A program made the translations under genes and the position numbers. The notes under the pieces were generated by a model, which was not told where the DNA came from, ran no database searches, and saw only the letters and a program-made list of their open reading frames with translations. Source: BOG-931 sp963781725 (GTDB lineage: Bacteria; Pseudomonadota; Alphaproteobacteria; Rhizobiales; Xanthobacteraceae). Taken from it: DNA of 64,000 nt. Below are positions 33,712 to 42,436 of this stretch, piece after piece. The number at the start of each line of letters is the position of its first letter. The stretch's first letter is position 1. The stretch lies in NCBI GenBank assembly GCA_963781725.1, contig CAWAGV010000002.1, positions 496,001-560,000 of the forward strand, written 5' to 3'.

Positions 33712-36045
33712 TTACGAGCCGACCGGCGGATGCAGCGGGCGCTCACGATGGCTTCTCAGCCACGCCTCGGTTTCGGCCAGCGCGTAGAGGCCAAGGTCGC
33801 GGATGACGCGCTCACGCCGCCGGTTCGCCTCCGCCACGTCGATGGCTTTGGCGTTCCTGTCGCGGTCGATCTCGTCCAGCACCCGGCGCGCGCGGGCGTA
33901 GATGATGGACGCTTCGGCCGCACCTTGCGCTTCCGCCTCGACGTCGATCTTCTCGGAAAAATATTTGATGGCGCCGGCGCCGGCGAGCGTAAGCAGCACA
34001 CCCAGGCCGAGGATGGTGTGAAGCATGCCGGTGCCTGCATGCAGGATATAGCCGGCTTCGACGATAGCGGCTGCGAGCAGGATGCCGGGAAACACCGAGT
34101 ACAGCACACGGCGAAAGGTGACGCCTTCGGCCGAGCCTTCGAAGTGTTCACGCCCGATAACCAGCGCCGCCACGAGCGAGGTCGCCAACAGGACACCCGG
34201 CACCAGCCAGGCCAGGATTCTGGCGGACGGAATATCCACCGCAGCCGCCAGGAACCGAAACTGGAATGCCTCGTGCCAGGCATGGAACGTGAGCCAGATG
34301 GCCATGCCGAACGCAGTGCCAAAGCAGACCCAGACCAGGGACTCATACCACTCGTAGCTTTTTTTGCGTTCGTGGGCCGTCTTGCTCTGGTAGCCAAGTT
34401 GGCCGGAAAGGTGCGGCTCGCCGGTGCCGATCCAGTACTCGACGCCATCCGGCAAGCTTTCGCTTAAATTCACGGCAGGCAGAGCCGCGTGCTGCAGACA
34501 CAGCGACTCCAGCAAACACGCCAGGCCCTGGCGGATGAGCTGAAATTCGCGGGCGTCGTAGCGCAGGATATGCTGATCGACCCAGTCCTTGCGCGCGATC
34601 AATCCAAATTGCCACCACGCGATCTGCACGCGAAGCGCTTCGGCAACCATGCGGTAGTCTTCCGTTACCGACGCCCAGGCATGCAGCCGCGCGGTTCGCA
34701 GCAGCCAAATGATGAGTCCGACCGTGACGACGTAAGCCAGCGGCAACAGCGCGACGAGATAGACCAACTCGCGGGCGGAGTTGTTGAACTCAAGTCCGCC
34801 CTCAAGGCAAACGATCGAAATCCAGGCGAATACGGCGAGCCACCACGCAGCACTCCGGACTTTGTGCTTGTGCGCGACCTGCAAATCCGAGAGCGTGCCG
34901 CGGATACGCTCGGCCACCGCAACCGGCGACCACATCCGCGGCTCGGCCACGTTGTTCTGGATGGTGTCGTCCCATGATGGCGGTTTGCGGCTTTTCGCGT
35001 CGGTGGCCCGCCGGTTGAAGACTTCAATCGCCCGGGCGACGCGGCCACTGCCGCTGGCGAGCGTGTTGCGCTGGAACGTGCGGCCGTCGCGAATGAGAAC
35101 ATCGCTGTGCACGGCATTGGTACGGCCTCTTGAAAGGTTCTTCGCCAGCGACGCAACTTGGGCGATGGCGTGAGGCGCATGGCGCCGCGGAACGGCATCG
35201 GCAGGACCCGGCCACGGCGCTTCGGTTTCCTCGCGGCGGCGCAAGACGCGCAACTCGACGCCGTCGGCCGCGCCCGGCGCGGCGCCGATCGGGACCAGCC
35301 AGACGTCGCCCGACGTCGTCTTGGCTAGCGGCGGCGGCACCACGAACTCATCGCTGGTTTTCGCAATGGCAACCGAATTGCCCGGCGGCCAATCCGCACG
35401 CCAGCCGTTCAGCCGGTGCGCCACAGCCTGCGCCGTGCCGCCGAGCCGGTCCGGCACCTCATCCTGCGGCATGACCGCAATGAAAACGGTCGAGCGCTCC
35501 GCCAGAACGAAGGCAAGCTGCTCGTAGTGCGCGGTGCGCACCGGATTCAATTGATCGGGACTACGGCGCAGTTCTTCGGCGGTGTATGCCGCTTGCGAAC
35601 CGTCCGGCATCGCGCCGGGCTTCGACAGTGTTTGCAGCGGGATCACCCGGACCAGACGCCGCTGCGCGTCGTCGAGGGTGTGATACCACCACGGTTGCCC
35701 CTGGCCGGACGGAAAATCGTCGACGAAGACCTGCTCCGGCATCGGCAAAAGCCCGACGACGGACCAGTTTGCATAGCGCCGCTCCGTACTCGTTCCGATC
35801 ACCAGCCTTGCGGCGATTTCATCGACGCCGTCCGCCATGCCGCAGAGCAGAAGCTTGGGGCTTTGCGGCGTCAGCGTCTGAAGGTGATCGAACGCCGCCT
35901 GAAGTTTCCGGCGAACCAGATCTTCCGGGACGCCAAGCTTCGCCAGCCGGTCTTTTCGTTTGCCGACAACGCCGACCAGAATCGGAATCGACACCCGTTT
36001 TGCCGCGTCCCCGCTCTCTTCACCGCTGATCAGACCGTCAGACAT
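33712..36045 (-). CDS. SLOG-like nucleotide-binding domain fused to a six-helix membrane module
   Basis: A 777-residue protein I can assign only by domain. N-terminal 1-260 looks like a SLOG (Rossmann, LOG/TRPM-N related) domain: VGVVGKRKDRL near 25, LLLCGMADGVDEIAARLVI near 65, LLPMPEQVFVDDF near 99, YEQLAFVLAERSTVFIAVMP near 174 and LGGTAQAVAHRLNGW near 201. The family's usual GGTAE is GGTAQ here. Membrane helices lie at about 398-416, 427-449, 567-588, 609-630, 646-668 and 673-694. Between helices 2 and 3 is DYRMVAEALRVQIAWWQFGL, the RxLAExLRVQ motif of SLOG-associated membrane proteins. A cytosolic helical tail follows. Plausible role: sensing a nucleotide and altering the membrane in stress or phage defence (inference). 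Confidence 0.75.
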   Translation of the reverse strand: MSDGLISGEESGDAAKRVSIPILVGVVGKRKDRLAKLGVPEDLVRRKLQAAFDHLQTLTPQSPKLLLCGMADGVDEIAARLVIGTSTERRYANWSVVGLLPMPEQVFVDDFPSGQGQPWWYHTLDDAQRRLVRVIPLQTLSKPGAMPDGSQAAYTAEELRRSPDQLNPVRTAHYEQLAFVLAERSTVFIAVMPQDEVPDRLGGTAQAVAHRLNGWRADWPPGNSVAIAKTSDEFVVPPPLAKTTSGDVWLVPIGAAPGAADGVELRVLRRREETEAPWPGPADAVPRRHAPHAIAQVASLAKNLSRGRTNAVHSDVLIRDGRTFQRNTLASGSGRVARAIEVFNRRATDAKSRKPPSWDDTIQNNVAEPRMWSPVAVAERIRGTLSDLQVAHKHKVRSAAWWLAVFAWISIVCLEGGLEFNNSARELVYLVALLPLAYVVTVGLIIWLLRTARLHAWASVTEDYRMVAEALRVQIAWWQFGLIARKDWVDQHILRYDAREFQLIRQGLACLLESLCLQHAALPAVNLSESLPDGVEYWIGTGEPHLSGQLGYQSKTAHERKKSYEWYESLVWVCFGTAFGMAIWLTFHAWHEAFQFRFLAAAVDIPSARILAWLVPGVLLATSLVAALVIGREHFEGSAEGVTFRRVLYSVFPGILLAAAIVEAGYILHAGTGMLHTILGLGVLLTLAGAGAIKYFSEKIDVEAEAQGAAEASIIYARARRVLDEIDRDRNAKAIDVAEANRRRERVIRDLGLYALAETEAWLRSHRERPLHPPVGS

Positions 36046-36090
36046 TCGCGAAGGCCGGATCCGGCAGACCGCTCAAAGACGCCGCACGCA

Positions 36091-37242
36091 TCATTGCACC
36101 TTCAATCCCATCAGATTGGCAATGAGGTTACGCTGAATCTGCGACGTACCGGCGGCGATGGTGGAGGCGCGCGCGTCGCGATAATGCCGCGCCATGTCGA
36201 ACTCCTCGGTGTAACCCATGCCGCCGAATATCTGCATCGCCTGGTTGGCGACCTTCACATAGGTTTCGGACGTGAACAGCTTCGCCATGGTGATTTCGCG
36301 CAGCGCATCCTGGCCGGACGACACCATCCACGCCGCGCGCCACATCAAAGTGCGCGCCGCCTCGACTTCGGTCTGCATGTCGGCAAGCATGTGAGCGATG
36401 GCCTGATTGGCGCCGATCGGGCGGCCGAACTGCTTGCGGTCCTTGGCGTATTGCAGGGCGAGATCGATGACGCCTTGGGCCGCGCCGACATTGCCCGCCG
36501 ACGAGGTCGCGCGCTCGACCTGAAGACCCGACATCACGCAGTCCCAGCCCTTGTTCTCGCCGCCGATCAGACGGTCAGGCGGCACCCGGACGCTGTCGAA
36601 GGTCAGTTCGTATGTGCCGGTCGCGCGGCGGCCGAGCATGTCGAGCTTGCGCAATGTCAGGCCGGGCGCGTCGTTATCGACCAGAAACAGCGACATGCCC
36701 TGGCGGTAATGCGCCTTGGTGTCGGTCTTCACGTAGAGGCAGATGACATTGTTTTTTGCGCCCGCGGTGGAAGCCCAGATTTTGGTGCCGTCGATCACCC
36801 ATTCGTTGCCGTCTTTGACCGCGGTGGTGCGCATCGCACCGATATCCGAGCCGGCGTCGGGCTCCGACATCGAGATCGAAAACTTGATTTCGCCGGCGAG
36901 GAATTTCGGCAGCCAGTAACGCTTCTGCTCTTCGGACGCCTTGCGCAGCACGTTCAAGCCGCAAAAAATGCCGCCGGTATAGGCCATCACCAGATCGGCC
37001 GAGACTCGCGCGATCTCCTCGGCGACAATGACCATGTCCATCAGGCTACCACCCGAGCCGCCGTAGTCCTCCGGAAACGGCAGGCCGAGCAGGCCGGTCT
37101 CGGCCCAGGCTTGGAACAGCTCTTCGGGATAGGTACGCTCCCGGTCATGCTTGCGGACATAGTCCGGCGTCGCGTGCTTTTGCAAAAGCTTGCGCACGCT
37201 GTCGCGCAGCATTTGCTGCTCTTCGGTGAAGCCGAATTCCAT
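36091..37242 (-). CDS. Acyl-CoA dehydrogenase
   Basis: 383-residue FAD flavoenzyme oxidising acyl-CoA to enoyl-CoA. Start 37242 with AAGGGA; the upstream in-frame ATG at 37296 adds non-family residues. MEFGFTEEQQMLRDSVRKLL begins the domain. ISMSEPDAGSDIGAMRTTA binds FAD near 130, WVIDGTKIWASTAGA follows, and RKQFGRPIGANQAIAHMLADM lies near 270. The C-terminal catalytic region is QIFGGMGYTEEFDMARHYRDARASTIAAGTSQIQRNLIA; the usual Glu base aligns near the EEFDMARHYRDAR stretch. Lies 45 bases upstream of the SLOG-membrane gene on the same strand. Confidence 0.92.
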   Translation of the reverse strand: MEFGFTEEQQMLRDSVRKLLQKHATPDYVRKHDRERTYPEELFQAWAETGLLGLPFPEDYGGSGGSLMDMVIVAEEIARVSADLVMAYTGGIFCGLNVLRKASEEQKRYWLPKFLAGEIKFSISMSEPDAGSDIGAMRTTAVKDGNEWVIDGTKIWASTAGAKNNVICLYVKTDTKAHYRQGMSLFLVDNDAPGLTLRKLDMLGRRATGTYELTFDSVRVPPDRLIGGENKGWDCVMSGLQVERATSSAGNVGAAQGVIDLALQYAKDRKQFGRPIGANQAIAHMLADMQTEVEAARTLMWRAAWMVSSGQDALREITMAKLFTSETYVKVANQAMQIFGGMGYTEEFDMARHYRDARASTIAAGTSQIQRNLIANLMGLKVQ

Positions 37243-37348
37243 ATCCCTTATTCCCGTGCCATCTTGCCGGTCAGCAAAGTACAATCCCGCAGGCAACGCA
37301 ACTCACCGCCACACGCGTCAGTGACGCAAGGCTTTCCAGGAGTTTTCG

Positions 37349-38137
37349 ATGACCGAACCCGGCGCCATGTTCTCCGACGGCAAAACCTACGAACGGATGA
37401 TGGGCCGCTGGAGCAAGCGCGTCGGCGCGATCTTCCTCGACTGGCTCAACCCGCCGAAAAATCTGAAATGGGTCGAGGTCGGCTGCGGCAATGGCGCCTT
37501 CACCGAAGAATTGATTGCGCGTTGCGCGCCGCTGGAAGTCACGGCCATCGATCCATCGGAGGGCCAGCTCAGCTTCGCGCGGACCCGGCCGGCGGCGAAG
37601 CTCGCGCAGTTTCGCCTGGCCGACGCGCAAGCGCTGCCCTTCCCCGACCGCAGTTTCGATGCCGCAGCGATGGCGCTGGTCATCACCTTCATTCCAGATC
37701 CAGCCAGGGCGGTCGCGGAAATGGCGCGCGTGGTGCGGCCGGGCGGCGTCATCGCAACCTACATGTGGGACACTCTGGCCGGCGGCGTTCCGCTCGCGCC
37801 AATCGAACGAACCCTCAAAGCCATGGGCAAGGACTACGCGCGCCCCAGCAGCACCGCTTCAAAGCGCGACGTCATGCAGGCACTGTGGCGCGACGCCGGA
37901 TTGCAATCGGTGGAAACCCGCGAGATCCGCATTATCGTCGATTTTGCCAGCTTCGATGACTTCTGCGAGTCGAGCGTCGTTCCAATCGGCCCGGCGGGAC
38001 GGGTTCTCAAATCATTGTCACCGGCTGAAATGCAAACATTCAAAGCCCGATTGCACGAGCAGTTGCCGATCGCCGCCGATGGACGGATTGCATACGAAGC
38101 TTTTGCCAACGCGGTCAGGGGCATAGTGCCCGGCTAG
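37349..38137 (+). CDS. SAM-dependent class I methyltransferase (paralogue B)
   Basis: A 262-residue paralogue of the gene at 32143-32934, one residue shorter and aligned end to end: YERMMGRWSKRVGAIFLDWLNPPKNLKWVEVGCGNGAFTEELI, AIDPSEGQ, ADAQALPFPDRSFDAAAMALVITF and GGVIATYMWD. It differs most in the substrate-side segment around residues 145-185. Preceded by AGGAG. Divergent from the acyl-CoA dehydrogenase. Substrate unknown. Confidence 0.88.
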   Translation: MTEPGAMFSDGKTYERMMGRWSKRVGAIFLDWLNPPKNLKWVEVGCGNGAFTEELIARCAPLEVTAIDPSEGQLSFARTRPAAKLAQFRLADAQALPFPDRSFDAAAMALVITFIPDPARAVAEMARVVRPGGVIATYMWDTLAGGVPLAPIERTLKAMGKDYARPSSTASKRDVMQALWRDAGLQSVETREIRIIVDFASFDDFCESSVVPIGPAGRVLKSLSPAEMQTFKARLHEQLPIAADGRIAYEAFANAVRGIVPG

Positions 38138-38198
38138 CGGTCACGCAGACGCTCGTCACAAAAGCCTGCTATCGTCGGCGGAGCCGACATAGCCGACG

Positions 38199-39248
38199 AT
38201 GGGGCCAATGGCAGGTTCGGCACAGGTACCAGGCAATTCACATCGGACCTGCGGCGGCGTGCTGTCGCGGCTCGCCTATCGTCGCGCGCATGCAAGCGGC
38301 ATCGACGCCGATGCGCTGCTGCGCAAGGCCGGGCTGAGCAAGGACGTGATCGCGGACCGCAACGCCCGGATCGGCGTCACCAATCAGATCAAATTCGTCG
38401 AGCTCGCCGCCGGCGCGGTCGGCGACGAACTGTTCGGCTTTCATCTCGCCGAAGACCTCGACTTCCGCGAGATCGGCCTGCTTTATTACGTCGCCGCCTC
38501 AGCCGATACGCTCGGCGACGCGATGCGCCGCGCCGAGCGTTACATCAAGCTTCAGAATGAAGGCGTGCGCTTCAAGGTCACGTCCGGAAAATCGGTGCGC
38601 ATCCGGCTGCAATATGCCGGCATCCCGCGCCACTCCGACGTGCATCAGATCGGCTCGTTCATCACCATGCTGATCCGCATCTGCCGTCAGTTGACCGGCC
38701 GCGCGCTCACGCCGACGCATGTGCGGATCATGCACAAGATCGCCGGCGACAAATCCAGGCTCGAGCGCTATCTCGACGCCACCATCGAGGATGGCGCCGA
38801 CGTCGACGAGATCGAATTTCCCGCTTCCAGCTGGGCCTTGCCGCTGATTTCGGCGGATCCGTACCTGCATCGCCTCTGCGTGGAGAATTGCGAGGAAGCG
38901 CTGGCGCGCCGGCAACCCAGCGCCAGCCCGCTGAAGGTGAGAGTCGAAAACGCGATTGCCGCGCTGCTGCCGCACGGCCAGGCGCGATCCGACGTCGTGG
39001 CGGCAAAACTCGGCATGAGCCCGCGAACGCTGGCGCGGCGGCTGTCGGAAGAGAACTCCTCGTTCGCAGCGATCCTCGACGAGATGCGTTCGGCGCTGGC
39101 ACACCGCTATCTCGCCGACCGGTCGCTGCCGATCTCACGGATCGCCTGGCTGGTCGGCTATACCGAGATCGGCACCTTCACCCGGGCTTTTCAGCGCTGG
39201 ACCGGAATGTCGCCGAGCATCGCCCGGCAGGCATTGGCGATGCATTAG
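38199..39248 (+). CDS. AraC-family transcriptional regulator (OruR-like)
   Basis: 349 residues. The N-terminal 1-190 is the arabinose-binding-domain-like sensor seen in OruR/ArgR-type regulators (LLYYVAASADTLGDAMRRAERYIKL near 90). The C-terminal AraC domain has two helix-turn-helix units: SDVVAAKLGMSPRTLARRLSEENSSFAAIL and ISRIAWLVGYTEIGTFTRAFQRWTGMSPS. It lies downstream of methyltransferase B in the same direction and upstream of the UGSC operon, but its target cannot be told from the sequence. Confidence 0.9.
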   Translation: MGPMAGSAQVPGNSHRTCGGVLSRLAYRRAHASGIDADALLRKAGLSKDVIADRNARIGVTNQIKFVELAAGAVGDELFGFHLAEDLDFREIGLLYYVAASADTLGDAMRRAERYIKLQNEGVRFKVTSGKSVRIRLQYAGIPRHSDVHQIGSFITMLIRICRQLTGRALTPTHVRIMHKIAGDKSRLERYLDATIEDGADVDEIEFPASSWALPLISADPYLHRLCVENCEEALARRQPSASPLKVRVENAIAALLPHGQARSDVVAAKLGMSPRTLARRLSEENSSFAAILDEMRSALAHRYLADRSLPISRIAWLVGYTEIGTFTRAFQRWTGMSPSIARQALAMH

Positions 39249-39364
39249 CGCAGTCGCCGAACCCGATTTTGGCATCAAACCACAAATTTTTGGCGGCAAA
39301 GAACAAGCGCGAGTTCCAATCGCTGCCTATCTAACGCATCCATTCTTGAAAAGCCGCGATTCTG

Positions 39365-39523
39365 ATGATCAAGACCATTACCGATGATTTGCGCGCCGTC
39401 GCCGAGCGCTGCACCAGACTGGCCCGCGATTGCCGGCGCTATGAACTGTCGCGTGCGTTGCAGGAGCTTGGCATCGAGCTGACGACCAAAGCCTCCGAAC
39501 TGGAGCGCAAGTTCGGCGAATAA
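39365..39523 (+). CDS. Small helical hypothetical protein (52 residues)
   Basis: ATG 39365 to TAA 39523: MIKTITDDLRAVAERCTRLARDC, then RRYELSRALQELGIELTTKASELERKFGE. Entirely helical and charged, with regular heptad-like spacing, no membrane span. Short proteins of the form DDLRAxAExCxxLARDC are familiar from Bradyrhizobium. It is convergent with the UGSC operon, leaving 30 bases between stops. Confidence 0.6.
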   Translation: MIKTITDDLRAVAERCTRLARDCRRYELSRALQELGIELTTKASELERKFGE

Positions 39524-39553
39524 ATCCGCCGCTTGCGCTCGGTCCATCTCAAG

Positions 39554-40399
39554 TCAGCGCATCTTGTCCGGCATGATCGACTGACGTCCGAGCTGCGGCC
39601 ACGCCGCCGGCGCGCCGGCGGCCTTTGCGGCTTCGGCCGCGGGCAGCTTGGTGTCCCAGCGCATGCCGACGAAGCGCTGGCCGTTGACGCCGTCGGAAGC
39701 GCTCGAACACAGCCACAACAGCGGCGGCACCATCACATCCGGCGTAATCAGCACCGAGCGGTCGGGCGCCATCCGCAGCGGCACCAGCCGCGTATCGACC
39801 GCGCCGCCGGGCACCAGAACATTTGCGGTGACGCCGGTGGCTTCGAGATCCATCGCCAGCGCGCTGATCATGGCTTCGTTGGCGGCTTTCGAGCCGCCAT
39901 AAGGCTGCATCAGGTTCCGCCACATCGTATCCATGCTGGTGGTGACGTTGATGATACGGCCCCACCGTTGCGCCAGCATCGGCGGTAGTACCGCGCGCGT
40001 CATCAGGAACGCGGCGACGACATTGACGTCGATGACCCGGCGGAATTCTTCCGGCGTCGTCTCCCACAATTTTCCGGTGATCTGCTCGCCGCCACGGATC
40101 AGCCCGGTGCTGATACCGGCATTATTGACCAGCACGTCGACGCGGCCGAAGCGATCCGCGGTGGCGCGCACGATTTTCGGCGCGGCGGTATCGTGCGTGA
40201 CGTCGCCGGCAATATCGAGGATGCGGTCGCCGGCGCCGCGATCTTCGGCAAGGCCGCGCAGCTCTTCAAGCGAAGGCGCGTCGATTTCGACCGCGGAGAC
40301 TTTGGCGCCGGCATCGAGCAGTCCAAGCGTCATGGCGCGGCCGAGACCGCGCCCGGCGCCGGTGACAATCACGACTTTGCCGTCAAGGATTCCAGCCAT
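39554..40399 (-). CDS. Short-chain dehydrogenase/reductase of the UGSC operon
   Basis: 281-residue classical SDR. VVIVTGAGRGLGRAMTLGLL near 10 binds NAD(P), DVLVNNAGISTG near 88, catalytic Ser in NVTTSMDTM near 151, Tyr-Lys in YGGSKAANEAM near 167, PGGAVDTRL near 194. A 40-residue C-terminal extension (AAEAAKAAGAPAAWPQLG) is beyond the usual SDR length. Last gene of a four-gene minus-strand operon, nine bases after the Bug receptor stop. Confidence 0.88.
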   Translation of the reverse strand: MAGILDGKVVIVTGAGRGLGRAMTLGLLDAGAKVSAVEIDAPSLEELRGLAEDRGAGDRILDIAGDVTHDTAAPKIVRATADRFGRVDVLVNNAGISTGLIRGGEQITGKLWETTPEEFRRVIDVNVVAAFLMTRAVLPPMLAQRWGRIINVTTSMDTMWRNLMQPYGGSKAANEAMISALAMDLEATGVTANVLVPGGAVDTRLVPLRMAPDRSVLITPDVMVPPLLWLCSSASDGVNGQRFVGMRWDTKLPAAEAAKAAGAPAAWPQLGRQSIMPDKMR

Positions 40400-40408
40400 C
40401 GCATTACC

Positions 40409-41371
40409 TCACTGCACGGTGATGTGCCGCTCGCGGATAACGGCACCGAGTTGCTCTGAAGTCTTCGTCCACAATTTGGCGAACTCCTCCGGCGTACCGC
40501 CGCCGGCAAGCCAACCGTCTTCGGCAAAGCGTCTGCTGATCTCCGGACTGCGCACCACGGCGGTGACGTCGGTTGCGATCTTCTCGATCACCGGGCGAGG
40601 CGTCGCCGCCGGCACGAACAGCGCGAACCAGCTGTTGACGTCGAAACTCGGATAGCCGGCCTCGGCGAATGTCGGCACGTCCGGGACGCTCGGGTTGCGT
40701 TTGGTGCCGGTCACCGCCAGCGCCCGCAACTGGCCTGACGTGACGAATGGCTTTGACGAGCCCATTTCACCCATCGCCATCGGAATATGTCCGCCGATCA
40801 GATCCGCCATCGCCGGCGCCACGCCACGATAGGCGACGTGCTGGAATTGCGTCCCGTACAGCAGATTGAACATCTCGCCGACCAGATGCATTTGCGAACC
40901 GACGCCGGGACTGCCGAACGGCACCGGCCTGGTTTTGGCCTCGGCCACCAGTTCCTTCATGGTGTGAAACGGTGACGACGGCGCGACAAGACAGATCAGC
41001 GGCAACTCCGACATCAACGTGATGCCGGCGAAGTCCTTCATCGGATCGAACGCCAGGTTCGGATTGAGCAGTTTCGCGATGGCGTGACTGCCGGCGACCC
41101 CGACCATGATGGTGTAGCCGTCGGCGGGCTGTTGCAGCACATATTCGCCGGCAATCGCGCCGATTGCGCCCGGCTTGTTCTCGACGACGACCGGCTGGCC
41201 CCACATCTCGCTGAGCTTCGGCGTGACCAGCCGGGCAATGATGTCGACGCCGCCGCCGGGCGTGAACGGCACGATGAAACGCACCGGACGGTCGGGAAAA
41301 TCGGCCGCCTGCGCCGCCAAGCTGGCGCCAAGCGAGAGAACAACGGCAACGGCCAGCCGCTTCACGGTCAT
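40409..41371 (-). CDS. Bug/TctC-type periplasmic receptor of the UGSC operon
   Basis: 320 residues. Signal peptide 1-22 (MTVKRLAVAVVLSLGASLAAQA). Mature start FPDRPVRFIVPFTPGGGVDIIARLV, then VVENKPGAIGAIAGEYV, VPFGSPGVGSQMHLVGEMFN, LAVTGTKRNPSVPDVPTFAEAGYP: the Bug family pattern. It begins three bases after the stop of the upstream partner gene, so translation is probably coupled. No TctAB membrane genes nearby. Its ligand should be the operon's substrate. Confidence 0.92.
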   Translation of the reverse strand: MTVKRLAVAVVLSLGASLAAQAADFPDRPVRFIVPFTPGGGVDIIARLVTPKLSEMWGQPVVVENKPGAIGAIAGEYVLQQPADGYTIMVGVAGSHAIAKLLNPNLAFDPMKDFAGITLMSELPLICLVAPSSPFHTMKELVAEAKTRPVPFGSPGVGSQMHLVGEMFNLLYGTQFQHVAYRGVAPAMADLIGGHIPMAMGEMGSSKPFVTSGQLRALAVTGTKRNPSVPDVPTFAEAGYPSFDVNSWFALFVPAATPRPVIEKIATDVTAVVRSPEISRRFAEDGWLAGGGTPEEFAKLWTKTSEQLGAVIRERHITVQ

Positions 41372-41374
41372 GAA

Positions 41375-42436
41375 TTACCGCCAGGCGTCGATGGAAACGG
41401 TCTTGCGATACTTCGCGCCCATGATGCGCCAGTAGCCGTTGGCTTCGCCGCCGACGACAACGACATTGATCTCGCTCTCCGGAAAAATACGGATCGGCTC
41501 ATCGGGCTTTGCCTTGAGCCAGGTCGCCATCGGCTCCTGGCCGAACGTCGCCCACGGATAGACGTAGTTCTGCACGAGCTGCAAATCCCAGTAGCGCCCG
41601 GCCGGCATTTCCGCGGTTTCGTGGATGAAGCGGATGAGTTTCTGCTTGCTATCGAAACCGCCGCGATCGACGAACTGTTTGGCGGTGAGCGGATCGAGCA
41701 ACAGGCACGGCGCCGATTGACCGTCGATGCCTGCCAGCATGTCGCGCACGTGTTCGCGCCAGTATTGCTCGCGCAGGCCAAGGCAGAACGTGGTCGAACG
41801 GCAACCGAAGAAAATACTCACGGCGGAGTCGGAGGGCTTGAAACCCTTCTGCACATGCAGCGGTTCGTAGATGCTGCGCTCTTCGTTCTCGGCAAAGGTC
41901 AGGTTGTTGTAGCCATAACTGTTGCCCTGCGAACCCATGTAGCTTTCGCCCGGCACCGAGCCGCCTTGCAGGTTTTGCGACAACAGCCCGTAGGTGCGGC
42001 CGATCGTGGCGTTGGCGTGATTGTAGGGGCCCATCGCGCCGACGCCGGAATTCATGCCGATCTCGTGCCGGATCGGGCCGTTCACCACCGCCATCATCGC
42101 CGACGAACTCGACGAACTGCTGCGCGCCGAAAGCTCGGACGCCGCGAGCGCGAGGATGACCGGGAAATACTCCGGCCGCGCGCCGGCCATCACCGCGTTC
42201 ACCGCAACCTGCTCGACGGTGAATTGCCAGGCGGCGCGGAATTCCACCGGCTGCAGATGGCCGACGATCTCGCCGGGGGCGTGGCTGGTGCCGGCCAGCA
42301 TCGCATCGACGCGCTCGCGCGTCGGCAGCGTGATCGGCAATTTGTCGGTCCAGTTGTTGTCGAGGAACAACTTCTGGAGATTGTCTTCGGAATCCGGGCC
42401 GATCACGCCGGCAAGCGGCGCCTCAATGGCCGGCAT
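41375..42436 (-). CDS. Conserved partner protein of the UGSC-like family
   Basis: 353 residues. I recognise the conserved core QFTVEQVAVNAVMAGARPEYFPVILALAASE near 75, AVVNGPIRHEIGMNSGVGAMGP near 115 and NHANATIGRTYGLLSQNLQGG near 138. It recurs beside UGSC-motif genes in many Proteobacteria and has no known reaction. GNSYGYNNLTFAENEERSIYEPL follows. Between residues 105 and 112 is a run of Ser. No signal peptide or membrane span. The start overlaps the UGSC-like gene by 14 bases, so they are translationally coupled and probably form a two-component enzyme. Confidence 0.75.
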   Translation of the reverse strand: MPAIEAPLAGVIGPDSEDNLQKLFLDNNWTDKLPITLPTRERVDAMLAGTSHAPGEIVGHLQPVEFRAAWQFTVEQVAVNAVMAGARPEYFPVILALAASELSARSSSSSSSAMMAVVNGPIRHEIGMNSGVGAMGPYNHANATIGRTYGLLSQNLQGGSVPGESYMGSQGNSYGYNNLTFAENEERSIYEPLHVQKGFKPSDSAVSIFFGCRSTTFCLGLREQYWREHVRDMLAGIDGQSAPCLLLDPLTAKQFVDRGGFDSKQKLIRFIHETAEMPAGRYWDLQLVQNYVYPWATFGQEPMATWLKAKPDEPIRIFPESEINVVVVGGEANGYWRIMGAKYRKTVSIDAWR

